Shown piece by piece: positions 46,314 through 57,218 of a stretch of 64,000 bases of DNA. The translations under genes were made by a program, and so were the position numbers. This DNA is from Plantago major. Lineage: Eukaryota > Streptophyta > Magnoliopsida > Lamiales > Plantaginaceae. Within the stretch, counting starts at the first letter, position 1; each line of letters begins with the position of its first letter. The notes beneath the pieces are model-generated. The model made no database searches. It was not told the DNA's origin and saw only the letters and a list, made by a program, of their open reading frames with translations. The DNA lies in assembly GCA_026545765.1 (NCBI GenBank), contig CM048842.1:19990667-20054666 (forward strand). The letters run 5' to 3'.

Positions 46314-48217
46314 TTCTCAGACATGATGAAGAATTTCCTATGAGAATTCCAGAAATGGAAACTGAAGATGTTCATCAGATAACTAATTCTGGAAATGACC
46401 TCTCCGTGCATGTCCTGAAAGTTCTCACCGAGAAAGTGTCGACATTCACCGCCTTCCGAGGTGCAAATGTCACGAATCTTGAAGAAGTATCAAGTCATAA
46501 TCATAGTGATTCACATTCAGATCACATAGATGTTGACCCTACTAGCCCTAAACCCATGATGAGATGGATCAAGGATCATCCTGCAAAATATGTAATTGGA
46601 CCAATCAATCAAGGTGTTAGGACTAGGAGAGCAATAGCTGAAAATGCTAATTCTCTCTTTGGATATTTTATCTCAAACATTGAACCAAAAACTATAGAAG
46701 AAGCATTAAGAGACCAAGACTGGATCTCTGCAATGCAAGAAGAGTTGGATCAGTTTGAAAGAAACAAAGTCTGGAAACTAGTTCCATTTGTAGAAGGAAT
46801 ATCTGTGATTGGAACTAAGTGGATTTTCAGAAACAAGATGAATGAATCTGGTGAAATAACCAGAAACAAAGCAAGGTTGGTTGCCAAGGGATTCACCCAG
46901 ACTGAAGGTTTAGATTTTGATGAGTCATATACACCTGTTGCCAGATTGGATGCAATAAGACTCTTTCTAGCCTTTGGAGCTTATAAAGACTTTAAAGTTT
47001 ATCAGATGGATGTCAAAAGTGCATTCTTGAATGGTGAACTTGCTGAGGAAGTCTATGTTGAACAACCACCTGGTTTTGAAGTTTCCTCAGAAAGTAGAAT
47101 GGTCTATAAGCTACAGAAAGCTCTTTATGGACTGAAACAGGCTCCAAGAGCATGGTATGACACTTTGGCCAAATACCTTTTGGAAAGTGGTTTCAAGAAA
47201 GGTGAAGTTGATAAAACTCTATTTACTTAAAACCATGATGGGAAACTACTCTTAGTTCAAGTATATGTTGATGACATCATATTTGGATCTAAGGACAAGT
47301 AACTTTGTGATGACTTTGCAAATCTCATGAAAAGTAAGTTTGAGATGAGGATGATGGGAGAATTGAACTATTTCCTAGGATTGCAAGTCAAGCAACTCAA
47401 TGATGGAATATTCATTAGTCAGACAAAGTATGCAAAAGACATGCTCAGAAAGTTCAAACTTAAGCCTTATGAAAAGAATGCTAAGATACCTATGAGCATA
47501 GGAACCAAGATGACCTATACTGAATCAGATAAGAGTGTTGATGAACACAAGTATAGGAAATTGATAGGTTCACTACTTTACCTTCATCGCAAAGGCACTG
47601 ATATTCAATATGCTGTTGGAGTGTGTGCTAGATTTCAAACAAATCCAATGCAATCACACTACAACATTGCTATGAAAATATTAAGGTATGTGAAAGGTAC
47701 AATAGATGTAGGTTTGTGGTATCCTAAATAAAGTGGATTGAGTTTGGCTGGTTACTCAGATGCTGATTATGCTGGATCAATGCTTGATAGGAAAAGTACC
47801 TCAGGAACTTGTCAGTTTCTGGGAACTAGACTTATCTCATGGTTTAGCAAGAAACAAAACTCAATTGCAACTTCTACCACAGAGGCTGAATATATTGCTG
47901 CTGGTTGTTGTGCAACACAAATTCTGTGGATTCAACAACAACTCAGAGACTATGGACTCAATGAAGAGAAAACTCCCATTTTCTGTGATAACACAAGTGC
48001 TATTGCAATCACACAGAACCCCAAATTCCATGCCAGAACAAAGCACATTGATGTTAGACACCACTTCATCAGAGACCATGTTGAGAAAGGCAATATAGAG
48101 ATACTCAAGATTGGCACAGAAGACCAACTTGCAGATATCTTCACTAAGCCCTTACAAGAAAGCCGGTTCTTGACCTTAAGACATAATCTTGGATTAATGG
48201 AGTTGCCAAAGGACTGA
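46253..48217 (+). pseudogene. Copia reverse transcriptase and RNase H
   Basis: RT blocks [44 protein letters not shown] and [12 protein letters not shown], then VYVDDIIFGS (YVDD catalytic motif, about 47259). Stops TAA at 47228 and 47300 lie on each side of YVDD; both fit C-to-T changes of CAA. A TAA near 47729 separates RT from RNase H (GYSDADYAGS, STTEAEYIA, HIDVRHHFIRD). Otherwise the frame is continuous, so the element died mainly by nonsense mutation. Confidence 0.9.
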
Positions 48218-48780
48218 AAAATTGTCCTGAATCTCTAAAAGACTGGATGAGTAGGCCTCTGAGAACAGGTTCTCAGAAAGCCAAGTTGATAAGAAGTGAT
48301 GCAAAGGTTTCTGAGTAGTAACACTCAGAAAGGCAAAACATTTCTGGAACGGGTATCCAGAAAGGCAAAGGTTGGTACACACTTAATAAGTAAATAAAAC
48401 TAGAACTTACTTACTGAGAGTGGGTCAAATACATTCAAACAACTGAAGCTTCTGACACTTGAATTCAGAAAGCTATGTAGTCATAAAGAGAAATGGACAC
48501 ACAAAGCCCAAAGGTATAAGTTCTGAAAGTCAAACATGTGCAATGTCTTGTATTTTTACCATTTTCATGATAAACAATATATAGATAAGGACTTGACACT
48601 CAGAATGATAAGCTCAAACGATTAAGTGTTCCTACTCTTTACTAAGTGACACAATGAATGTAGCATATTAAAAATCCATCAAGTCGGCACATTATCATTT
48701 GTTGATTGATATCATTACAAGATATTCAATATAAGCCCTTGATGAATAAACGTTTGATCTCAACGGTTGAGATTAAAACA
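48218..48780 (+). other. Non-coding spacer between pol and accessory gene
   Basis: Rich in cagaaagg-type repeats. Contains a perfect inverted repeat CTGAGAAC-AG-GTTCTCAG (48259-48276). No ORF of note. Confidence 0.6.
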
Positions 48781-49135
48781 AAGCAAGTAATGTCTGTTCA
48801 GAAATGCACACATGGCCCACTACGCATTTAATGAAGTACAAAGGACGTACCACGCCTATGCAGATGCAAAGACACGCATTCATATTAAGCTATATGTATG
48901 TTGTATCTATGTATATTTTGTCTGCTATATATATAGGATTTGGGCAAAAGACAAACACTTTTACCAATTCCGAAATTTCAAACTTGCATCAAAACAGCAA
49001 AATCTCTCAAGATTTCTGCAAAACCCCTCTGCAAAACTCAACTTCTTGTGCTTAGTCTTCTGAAAAGATAGACTAATCTCGATTAATTGTGCAATATTCA
49101 TCTAAAAAACACTCACTCTAAACTCTATATAAGAG
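48781..49135 (+). promoter_or_regulatory. Putative internal promoter of the accessory gene
   Basis: CTATATATATAGG (48925-48937) followed by ATTTGGGCAAAAG lies about 200 bases before the ATG (49136). The minus element has GCTATATATATAAG-ATTTTGGCAAAAG (56110-56087, minus strand), about 190 bases before its ATG. Upstream, a (C/G)TGGCCCACTA.GCATT.AATG block is also shared. Conservation of the non-coding block with fixed spacing supports a promoter. Transcription itself is not shown. Confidence 0.6.
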
Positions 49136-50258
49136 ATGGCACCCAAGAAGATGACCACCAAGAACCCTAAGGCAACATCCTTTGCTCCTGCTGAAAAGCA
49201 AGGAGGAAAGGAACTTAAAGTGTTGAATAAACGCCTTCTGGGAAAGTTTACCCCATCGGACTGGAACCCTAAACACAAAATGAATTGGGGAGCCTTTCTA
49301 GTAAAGAGATATGTACCAGCAGTTATATCTTCAAAACCAGAAAGGAAACTGATATTGGGAATGCTGAAGAATTCACATATCTACAAGCTTCTATCTGCTG
49401 CACCCAGAGGACTATCCACACTGGATGTACTGCAGTTCTATAACAACTCCAAAATCTTCACAAAAGTTGTGAATGATGAAGAAGAAAAATACATGCAGAC
49501 TGAAGTCCAAGGACAAGATATTGTTCTGGACTGCAAGACTTTCTGCAAGATATTCCGATTGAAAAATTGAGGAACATTTGAAGACATCAACATCAAGGAT
49601 GCTTCCATGATTCAAGGCGTCAAAGAGCTATTTGAAGCAATCCAGTTAGAAAATGCAAAAGGTTGCCCAGGAGACTTTGTTCTGAAGTACTTTAGCTCTT
49701 ATTCTGGTCCGTTGCTTTGATGGCAACAAAGGTGGAGTAGACCAGATAAGCATGGAGAGATTGATGATGATGCATCTTCTGAACAAGAAGCATGAAGGGC
49801 AGGAAAACCACTTCAATTGGGGGAAGTACGCCTTCAACAAATTTCTTGGACATATTGAGGAATTTGAGCCCAAAGTCATCAATGGCCTTGCTGAGCCAAA
49901 GGCCAATATGCACTTTGATCTCAGGATCTGTTACATTCTGGAAACAATGGGAATCACTCTCAGAGAGAGGCAGGAAATCCCAGTCACCAACTCCCTTTTC
50001 AGACACGCTTTTGAAGAAAAGGAGAAACTTGCTGCTGAGAACGCACTCAGAAAGGCAGAAGAAGAAGAAACTACACAGCAAGGTGAGGAGGTCTCTAAGC
50101 AAGCCAAAGCTAAACCTCCAGTTGCGAAGAGAAAGAGGACTCATAGCAAAAGAGCCTCCAAGTCCCTAATCATACAAGAGGCACAACCTTCTGGAGACAA
50201 GGTCTCAGAAGATGTTGGAGCCTTCGAAGGCAAATCCAGAATGCCCCAAGAGTCCTGA
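49136..50258 (+). pseudogene. Accessory gene, N-terminal module
   Basis: Starts MAPKKMTTKNPKAT, Lys-rich, followed by NWGAFLVKRYVPA, LDVLQFYNNSKIF, EVQGQDIVLDCKTFCKI (stop TGA at 49568), then a frame change near 49715 into FNWGKYAFNKFL, EPKANMHFDLRICYILE and a Lys/Glu-rich end with a KRKRTHSKR cluster. These blocks match the minus copy (55909-55673 plus 40838-40116). Function unknown; no signal peptide or membrane segment is seen. Confidence 0.7.
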
Positions 50259-51132
50259 ACCAGAATGCTCCAGAACTCTCCAGAGATGATAGAAATATCA
50301 TAGATGGGTCTGCACCAACACAGAATAGTGATTCTGAGATTGATGAAGTACTTGCAAAAGTACTCAAAAGGTTCAACTATGCGACCCATGGAGGAGCTTC
50401 AAGCTCAGCTCTTCAGAAAGACAAGAGCCCCTCTGCCCAGCAGGAAGAAGAAGGCGTGGGTGAGGAAGATAGAATGATGGAAGATGTTGCCATTGCTTCC
50501 ACATTCACAATGCCAGCACTTAATATTGCTGAAGAAAACCCTGTTCCACATCAAAAGATAGTTTGTATCTAACATGTCAACATAATTGTATGTTAACTTG
50601 TTACTCATAAGCTGTATTTATTACAGGCCAACTTGGAGACACACTTTCAGGGGGAAGAAAACCTGTCCTGGAAATCCACTACTAAAATCTCTTATGTTTG
50701 TTCTTACAGGCTCAGTCAGAAGAACAATTGGATGGAGAAACAGTTGTGTCATCTCCTCCAAAATAAACTAAAACTGCTGAACAAGCAGTATCTGCAGAAA
50801 AGGTGCCAGAAACCCCCAAGGTTTCTGAGGAACATGCTACTGAGCTTCCTCACTTGGAAGTAAGTGAAGTCTCAGAAAGCACTTTTCCACCTATCTTTTC
50901 TGTTAAAAGTTTCTAAACATGTTTGATTTTAACTCTCATGTTTAAGCAGAAGAAAGGTTGATGAGGATAAAACTTCTCCTCACACCAAAGTATCTGAGGC
51001 ATCGTGCTGCAAGCAAAAATCCAAGCAGATGAGCCTAGTGTTTCTACACAGGTATGCTTAGAAAGCTCACTTCTGCACACAGATACTAACACAAGTGGTT
51101 TGAACAAAACTAACTTGAACACTTTCTTTCAG
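50259..51132 (+). pseudogene. Accessory gene, intron/mini-exon region
   Basis: Acceptors TTACAG|GCC (50627) and TTACAG|GCT (50710); exon 50710-50859 is 150 bases, ends at the donor GAA|GTAAGT and carries one TAA stop. Donor CAG|GTATGC (51052) and acceptor TTTCAG|GCT (51133) bound an 81-base intron, in the same place as the 78-base intron of the minus copy. The exons begin GC(C/T)CA- as in the minus copy. Confidence 0.55.
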
Positions 51133-52308
51133 GCTCAAAGTCTAGTGCCAGTTGATTTGCTCAAGGCCTTCCAGAAGCACACCTTAAAGAAACATCTCAA
51201 GTGCTTCAGACAATGGCAGAAACTCAGAAAGGCTGACCTTTCTGAAGTAGCCAGAGTAATCGACGTCCCAGAAAAGAGAGCAATTGCCCTAAATCTGGAG
51301 GATTATATCCATGCATTGTTCCCTACAGAGTCCTACTCATTTGCCACTCTAATGCATGAAGACTTCATTCGTGAAGTAGCACAAAGACTTATAGCAGATT
51401 TCAAGTCTGCGGATGCTCAAACCCAAGAGCAGATGGTTACCCATCCTGCCTTGCCCAGCAAGCTCACTACTTATCCTGCTGAACAAGAAGAAGTTAATGG
51501 GAGGATGATTACATTCCCAAATGTGATCAACCTGGTTTCAGAAGATGACGAGGAGATGGACGAAAATGATTATCAAGAACCTCCCTCTGAGCATCCAAAC
51601 CAAGAAACAAAGAACAAGAGTGATGATGATGATGATCAGGATGATGATCCCCAACCTGGACAAGGCGGGATTCAGAAAGCTAGCAAAGAGAGTGGAGAAA
51701 AGGCTACTCCCTCAATTGCTCAGAAAGCTCCATCATCATCACCTCCCAAGTCTACTCCCTCAATTGCCATAGAAGAAATTTCAGCCGCTGAGTTTAGAAT
51801 TGAACAACTCAGAAAGGTATTGGAAGAAGAGAAGAGAATCAACATTGAGACTCAAGCTCTTGTTGATGAAAAGGAAGCCAAAATCAAAAAGCTCGAAGAA
51901 GCTAATGCCAAAGAATTGGCACTCCTAGATGAGCAAAGAAATTTGAAGAATGCCATTGTTATCACAGCTGCTGAAATAGATTCAATGGATGACAATGATG
52001 ATGAAGAGCATGATCCTGAGACTGCATCAGAAAGACCTTCTACATCTTCTCAGAAGGCCAGCACACTTGATGGAAAGCAGAAGAAGATTGTCAATCTGCA
52101 AACAATCCAAGAAAAGGATTATGATAGTGATGCTGAAACCCACAACTTGATCACTGAAGCAGAAGATGAGAGACTTGTCACTCAGCACAAAAGAGCCCTA
52201 CTTGCTCCTCATATATTCTCTGCACCAAGTAGTTCAAGAAGTGAAGAGCACGTCAAGGAACAAGTGTCTTTTAGAACTCGTAAAGACACTAGTTGCCCAA
52301 GAATCTGA
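51133..52308 (+). CDS. Accessory gene, middle module and coiled coil
   Basis: 391 codons open from the acceptor. HTLKKHLKCFRQWQKLRK and YIHALFPTESYSFATLMH are the conserved blocks, then EEVNGRMITFPNVINLVSED and a long Asp/Pro/Ser-rich linker. A coiled coil follows (FRIEQLRKVLEEEKRI ... AKIKKLEEANAKELALL). At about 52260 the frame is lost and continues in another frame (52166-52486). Unknown function, but the most intact part of the gene. Confidence 0.65.
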   Translation, partial: AQSLVPVDLLKAFQKHTLKKHLKCFRQWQKLRKADLSEVARVIDVPEKRAIALNLEDYIHALFPTESYSFATLMHEDFIREVAQRLIADFKSADAQTQEQMVTHPALPSKLTTYPAEQEEVNGRMITFPNVINLVSEDDEEMDENDYQEPPSEHPNQETKNKSDDDDDQDDDPQPGQGGIQKASKESGEKATPSIAQKAPSSSPPKSTPSIAIEEISAAEFRIEQLRKVLEEEKRINIETQALVDEKEAKIKKLEEANAKELALLDEQRNLKNAIVITAAEIDSMDDNDDEEHDPETASERPSTSSQKASTLDGKQKKIVNLQTIQEKDYDSDAETHNLITEAEDERLVTQHKRALLAPHIFSAPSSSRSEEHVKEQVSFRTRKDTSCPRI

Positions 52309-53209
52309 AGTGCTAAAATCCGTCCCAGAAGAGATGAAGCCTTTGGCTGCTGCTTTACTCAACAGAGCAACCAGCATCGCTCTCTTTCAGAAAGACCTAG
52401 GGTTGGTCAGGGATGAGGATTGTAACAATGCTAATGCAGCATTGAATGAAGCGACCATGTCATTACGCAAGCCAACGCCATCCTAAGGCCGCTTGAAGAA
52501 CTCAACAGAAAGGAGCAGGAACTGGTTAGACAGAACAACGAGCTGAAGAAAAAACTTCAAGAATTAGTCAGGGTGCACAACAATCTCCAGAAAAACTTTG
52601 AAACTCTCTCTGAAGCTTATGCTATCATGAGTCATTCATTCATGACTAAGGGGGAAGAAGAGATGCCTCAGAAAGGCAGAGGAAGAAAAAGAAAACAATC
52701 AAATCCTCCCTCCTCAAGTCAACTTGTCATTAAGGACACCACTGGAGACACCCTTGCTGAAGAAGTTGTTCTAGATCAACCACCGGAAAATGAGAAGTAT
52801 GGTCACTAGGGGAACCAAGTCCCTTAGAATCTCAGAAGAGAAGAAGACTTCTGAAGAAGAAGAAAAGGAAGAAGGAGAAGTAAGAGGCCAAGAAAGCTGC
52901 AAGTCTCCAATTTTGGACTACAATCATGATGAGGATGATTCTGATGAACATCCACTTCACAAGAAAAGGAGACAAGCAACTACTTCCCAACCTCCTCTGG
53001 CAGCAAAGACCTTAGCAGCCAGAACTCCTTTTGGCAACACCAAGTCTATACAAGGAACATCCACCAGCACAGCCCCAAGGTAGGAAGAAAGGGTTAGAGG
53101 ATCTCCTGACAGAAGGCCACCAAACAGAAAAGCAAGAAGGGATTTCCAGTTTGGCAGAATAAACAATGAAACACATCAAGAAAGGCCAACTGATGCCCAC
53201 ATTGAGTAT
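52309..53209 (+). pseudogene. Accessory gene, coiled-coil end and charged linker
   Basis: Overlapping frames (to 52486, 52573-52809, 52790-53083) give the RATSIALFQKDLGLVRDE block shared with the minus copy, then a Lys/Arg- and Glu-rich linker with HKKRRQATTS. At least three frame changes. Confidence 0.55.
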
Positions 53210-53805
53210 ATGAAGACTCGTAATGAAGAATCTTCATATAGGTGCATTCTGAACAAGAGAGGGTATTGGATTCTGGAACTACAACATCTACTTGTCAATG
53301 ACAAGTTTCCAACTCCCATCCTCAACCAGATCCTGAAATGGAGAGAAGCGTTTAATTGCTAAAACCTGAGCACCTTCATGCCTGGCTAAACTTTGAAGTA
53401 GAAAAGAGGAATGAAGCCAGAAAGATGGATCTTTCTTTTGCCTGTCCTTACCCAAAACCTGATGATGTACACAAGGTAAGAAAACTAGATGGTAGCTACA
53501 GCAAGAAGAACAAACTAGGTGTTTCAACCTATGAGTCATTCTATATGACATTGGATGAATACCTAGATGATATACACTATCAGGAAGAAATATACAAGTA
53601 TTTCAACCTATCTCAGCTGCAAGTAGACCATGCACAGGTGCAGGAAAAGTACTTCTGGGTCAAACATTTTCTGCGGAAGAATCACAAGCTTGGCAAGAGT
53701 TACCATGAAATATGTGACTTATCCAGAAAGACAGAGCTCTCTGTCAGAAGGATTCTTTATGACTATGTCCAAGAATGCAGAAAATTGGATGATCATGTCA
53801 ACTGA
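53210..53805 (+). pseudogene. Accessory gene, C-terminal module
   Basis: RCILNKRGYWILELQHLLVN at the start, a frameshift near 53350, then EHLHAWLNFEVEKRN, LSFACPYPKPDDVHK, FYMTLDEYL and FWVKHFLRKN to a stop at 53803. Nearly identical to 1-285 and clearly homologous to 31883-31341. Three copies in this window define the module. Confidence 0.7.
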
Positions 53806-54238
53806 TCCAGAAAGGGTGCTGAAGAACTTGAGGTATCTGAACCCAAGTTGTGTTTCTGAAGACTTGAAGACTAGTAACATTAGAATACTCTCTTGGAGCT
53901 TGGACTCTCCTTTGTTCTAATTTACTTAGTATGTTTTATTACTTTTTGTAATCTTGCTGATTGTTTCTGAAATTCTCTATCTGTAAAAGTTGCATCTTAC
54001 TCTGTAAACTGTACCTATCTGAAGATCATACTCTCAGATAAATTTTAATAGATGACAACTTATCAGCGAAGATCACTTCTTGTGATTTGGTTGATGTTTA
54101 CTTTCTGCACGTAATTCAACTAAAATTGAATATCATTTGAAATGATTAAAGTGGTGGATTGTTTTCTCTTCCAGGATTACAATTTTGTAATAGGACTTGA
54201 AAGATAGTCATGGATGACTAATCAAAAAGGGGGAAATT
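53806..54238 (+). other. Copia 3' untranslated region and polypurine tract
   Basis: Non-coding; polypurine tract AAAAAGGGGGAAATT at 54223-54237. Confidence 0.8.
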
Positions 54239-55667
54239 TGTTAGGAATATCTGTTAGTATTTTGATCACTCATCACATGTTCTTATCTTAGCCAGAAAGG
54301 TGATTAAGTGCTCATGGTTCACTTGAACATTGTAAAAGAGGAAATCACTGAGTATGATTAGTCTAGTAAATCTTGTATTAGGATTATACGTCTCTGAGTG
54401 TAATTTTTATTTCAAGAAGACCATGAAGATCAATCCTAGCAATGGAGCTTATCTGAAGATTAGAAGAGTGAAGATTGCACAAGGTTTATGAAGAAACAAA
54501 GGTTTAGTCTAACTCAGAAAGACTATGTCCTTAATCCTTTCTTAAGTATATTAACTTATTTTCGGGAGATGATTCTGAACATATGACATCATGAGTATGG
54601 AGCATGCAAGCCATCAGAAAGGCTCATGTATCCGTTGAGACTAAAGGACAATGAACAGTACTATGCATTAAATGCATCGGCGTAAATCTTTAAAAGCAGT
54701 CCTCTCTGAAAAATGAGATAGTGACTTCTGAGTACATAGTTCAAGATATAAACGGATATAATTTGATAGAGAGCACAACGAATACAATTCAAACGCCTCT
54801 CAACTTTATCTATATATATCACACACTTAGATGCTTGAAGAACATACCTTAGAACGCTCTATCTTGCAAAATTACCATCAAGCAAAGTATTCTCTCAAGC
54901 ACTCTACTACCCTTTCTGAAAGCTTTCTGTTGCTTGAAGAATCACTAGTAGTTCTAAGTTGTCCTGAACCTTAACAAGAGATTGCTATTCGTGAAAGAGT
55001 TGAACTATCAGATACCCTTTCTGAAGCTCATTCTCCAGAACGGACATCAATTACTTGGGTCAGTAAAGAGCAGACTGCCATCCACTGAATAAGTGTATTA
55101 AGTAGTCTCGTTCTGTTTGGCTCTCTGAAAACATAATTGAAAAGTTATACGAGAAGCCTTTCTGGCAAAACCTTATAACCAACACCATCTAGGCGTGGAG
55201 TAGAGGAAGTACTTGATTTGGGAAATCAGGGAATAACTCCAAGGTTATCTGAGTAGAGGAAGTACTTAGCTCTAGGAGCTGGGGAATAACTTAGGGGGAA
55301 CATTTGGTTGGGAACCATTTGTTTAGGAATCTTAGAATAAGGATTATTGTAAGGTGAACTCAATTATCTGTTCTAGTGAATTCTAGGTCTGAGAAAGACC
55401 GAAGTGGATTAGTTGGAGGATTACGCCACCTCCAGATACCACTATACTTGCTGTGTTATTTACCTTTCTGTATTTACATTTCAGCAAAGCACACACACAC
55501 TTACTTATTGTTTCTGCACTTACCTATCTTAAAGTCTTCCGCGCTCTGAATTTAAGTATCAGAAACCCCCAGGTTTCTGAGAAACTGTGTTTATCGAAAA
55601 AAGTTTTAAAAGACTATTCACCCCCCCCCCCCTCTAGTCTTTTACTTTGCCGTTATCTGGACCAACA
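54239..55667 (+). repeat. Copia 3' LTR
   Basis: TGTTAGGAATATC to GGACCAACA, followed by the ATTTG duplication (55668-55672). The C-run near the end is about 14 long (55619-55632) against five in the 5' LTR. Confidence 0.95.
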
Positions 55668-55672
55668 ATTTG
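55668..55672. repeat. Target site duplication ATTTG (right)
   Basis: Matches 40834-40838. Confidence 0.95.
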
Positions 55673-55909
55673 TGCCTTTTCAAGCATACCAAGGATAGTC
55701 CTCCTATCTGCTTGTTCTACGATTATAGCAGAAAGGTGTTGCTCAATCATAGCACCACCCCAAATCATCCTGTGGTTTGAAGTCCAGTTCTCAGAATTAA
55801 ACTCGCTTATGAGACGATTGTTTGCTATTACTAGCACTGGTGCTTGCTTTTCAGCAGCAGTAGAGGTAGTAGCACTGGCATCCTTAGCAGCAACACGTTT
55901 TGGAGCCAT
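55673..55909 (-). CDS. Accessory gene, N-terminal module, first part
   Basis: Starts MAPKRVAAKDASAT at 55909 and runs open to the copia insertion. Conserved with 49136-49390 (NW.S..(H/K)(R/K)M.WG, RR/ERKLILGML). A longer start at 55936 adds nine codons, but the MAPK start matches the other copy. The TATA box is about 190 bases upstream. Confidence 0.65.
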
Positions 55910-56699
55910 CTCTTTAAATAAGGTTTTTAAAAACAAGAGAAGAGATTATCAGGACAGATTAGTTGTTCTTTGCAGAAAAACTAAGAGAGATGCAGTAGAT
56001 TTGCAGAGAGATTTACAGAAAAACTTAGCGAGAAATTTCTGTTTTTGTGCAGGATAAAATGTTGGATTAGGCGAAAGTGAATTCTTTTGCCAAAATCTTA
56101 TATATATAGCATTGTACTCTCAGCAGACATATACATACAAATTGATTTTGTACATGTATCTGTGCAAATGCAGGTAGGCGTGGGTAAAAAAATCGTTTTG
56201 CATTGAATGCTTAGTGGGCCACGTCTGAGTTTTTACGGTCCACTAATTTATCGAGAATTGATCTCGTCCGTTAAGATCAAACGCCCATTTCATCTAGGGT
56301 CACCTTTGCTTCTTTATCAATGATCACAATCAGCAATTGTAATTGTGCCCAATTAATGAAATTTGGTGAATAGCTTTCTGAATCACATCTCTTCTCTGTG
56401 ACTAGGGGACAGTCTTTGGACTTATATAGTCAGTTCAGAGACTGTATGTAACTTATCATATAAATGGAAAGTTACAAGACATCAGAGTTGTGGTTGACTA
56501 AATACAGTTGTACCACATTTATCTTTTGTGTTCTCCCTCACTTTGTGATCTCATAGATATCTAAGTACCCGTCTCAGAAATCTTTAAAAGACACTTTTAC
56601 CTAACCTTTTAGTATATGAGTTCTCGTCTCAGATACCCTTTTTGCCTTAGATATCTAGATGTCTGTTCCATATATCTTTCTCCTTTTTGAGTTTCTGTC
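55910..56699 (-). promoter_or_regulatory. Spacer and putative promoter of the accessory gene
   Basis: Non-coding region between the RNase H stop (56700) and the accessory ATG. The TATA box GCTATATATATAAG is at 56110-56097 (minus). An ACGTGGCCCACTAAGCATT block (about 56222-56205) contains an ACGTGGC G-box/ABRE-like core; the plus-strand element has CATGGCCCACTACGCATTT at its place. Confidence 0.55.
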
Positions 56700-57215
56700 T
56701 CAGAGATTAGAAATTTTCAGTTCCTTCGGTAGCTCCATTAACCCAAGACTATGTCTCAAGGTTAAGAACCTGCTTTCTTGCAAAGGCTTTGTAAAGATAT
56801 CTGCAAGTTGGTCTTCAGTACCAATCTTGAGTATCTCTATATTTCCTTTTTCAGCATGGTCTCTAATGAAGTGGTGTCTAACATCAATGTGCTTTGTTCT
56901 TGCATGATACTTGGGATTCTGAGTTATGGCAATAGCACTTGTGTTGTCACAGAAAATCGGAGTTTTCTCTTCATTGATCTCATAGTCTATGAGTTGTTGT
57001 TGTATCCACAATATTTGTGAAGCACAACACCCCAAAGAATATATTATATTCTCTGTGGTAGATGTGGCAATTTTTTTTTTCTTGTGACCCATATATTAAT
57101 CGCACCAAGAAATTGACAAGTTCCCGAGGTGCTTTTTTTCTAGCAATGATCCAATAGTCGACATCAATAGCCAACTAAACTCAATCCATCTTTTGGATAC
57201 CACAATCCAACTTCT

Positions 57216-57218
57216 ACA
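57216..57218. repeat. CACTA target site duplication ACA (left)
   Basis: Same bases at 58461-58463. Confidence 0.7.

Larger units (their letters stand above)
40839..55667 (+). mobile_element. Complete copia retrotransposon with accessory gene (14.8 kb)
   Basis: 5' LTR (40839-42249), tRNA-iMet-type primer site, gag, protease, integrase, RT, RNase H, an accessory gene (49136-53805), polypurine tract and 3' LTR (54239-55667), with a perfect ATTTG duplication. All pol domains and catalytic motifs are recognisable, but gag and pol hold several stops and frameshifts, so it is not autonomous. It lies in the accessory gene of a related minus-strand element, so the family inserts into its own kind. 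SIRE/Maximus-like by layout. Confidence 0.95.

Noticed and set aside
49136-53805. Calling the accessory gene an envelope gene
   Set aside because: No signal peptide, membrane segment or glycoprotein features are visible; env-like naming in copia elements rests on position only.
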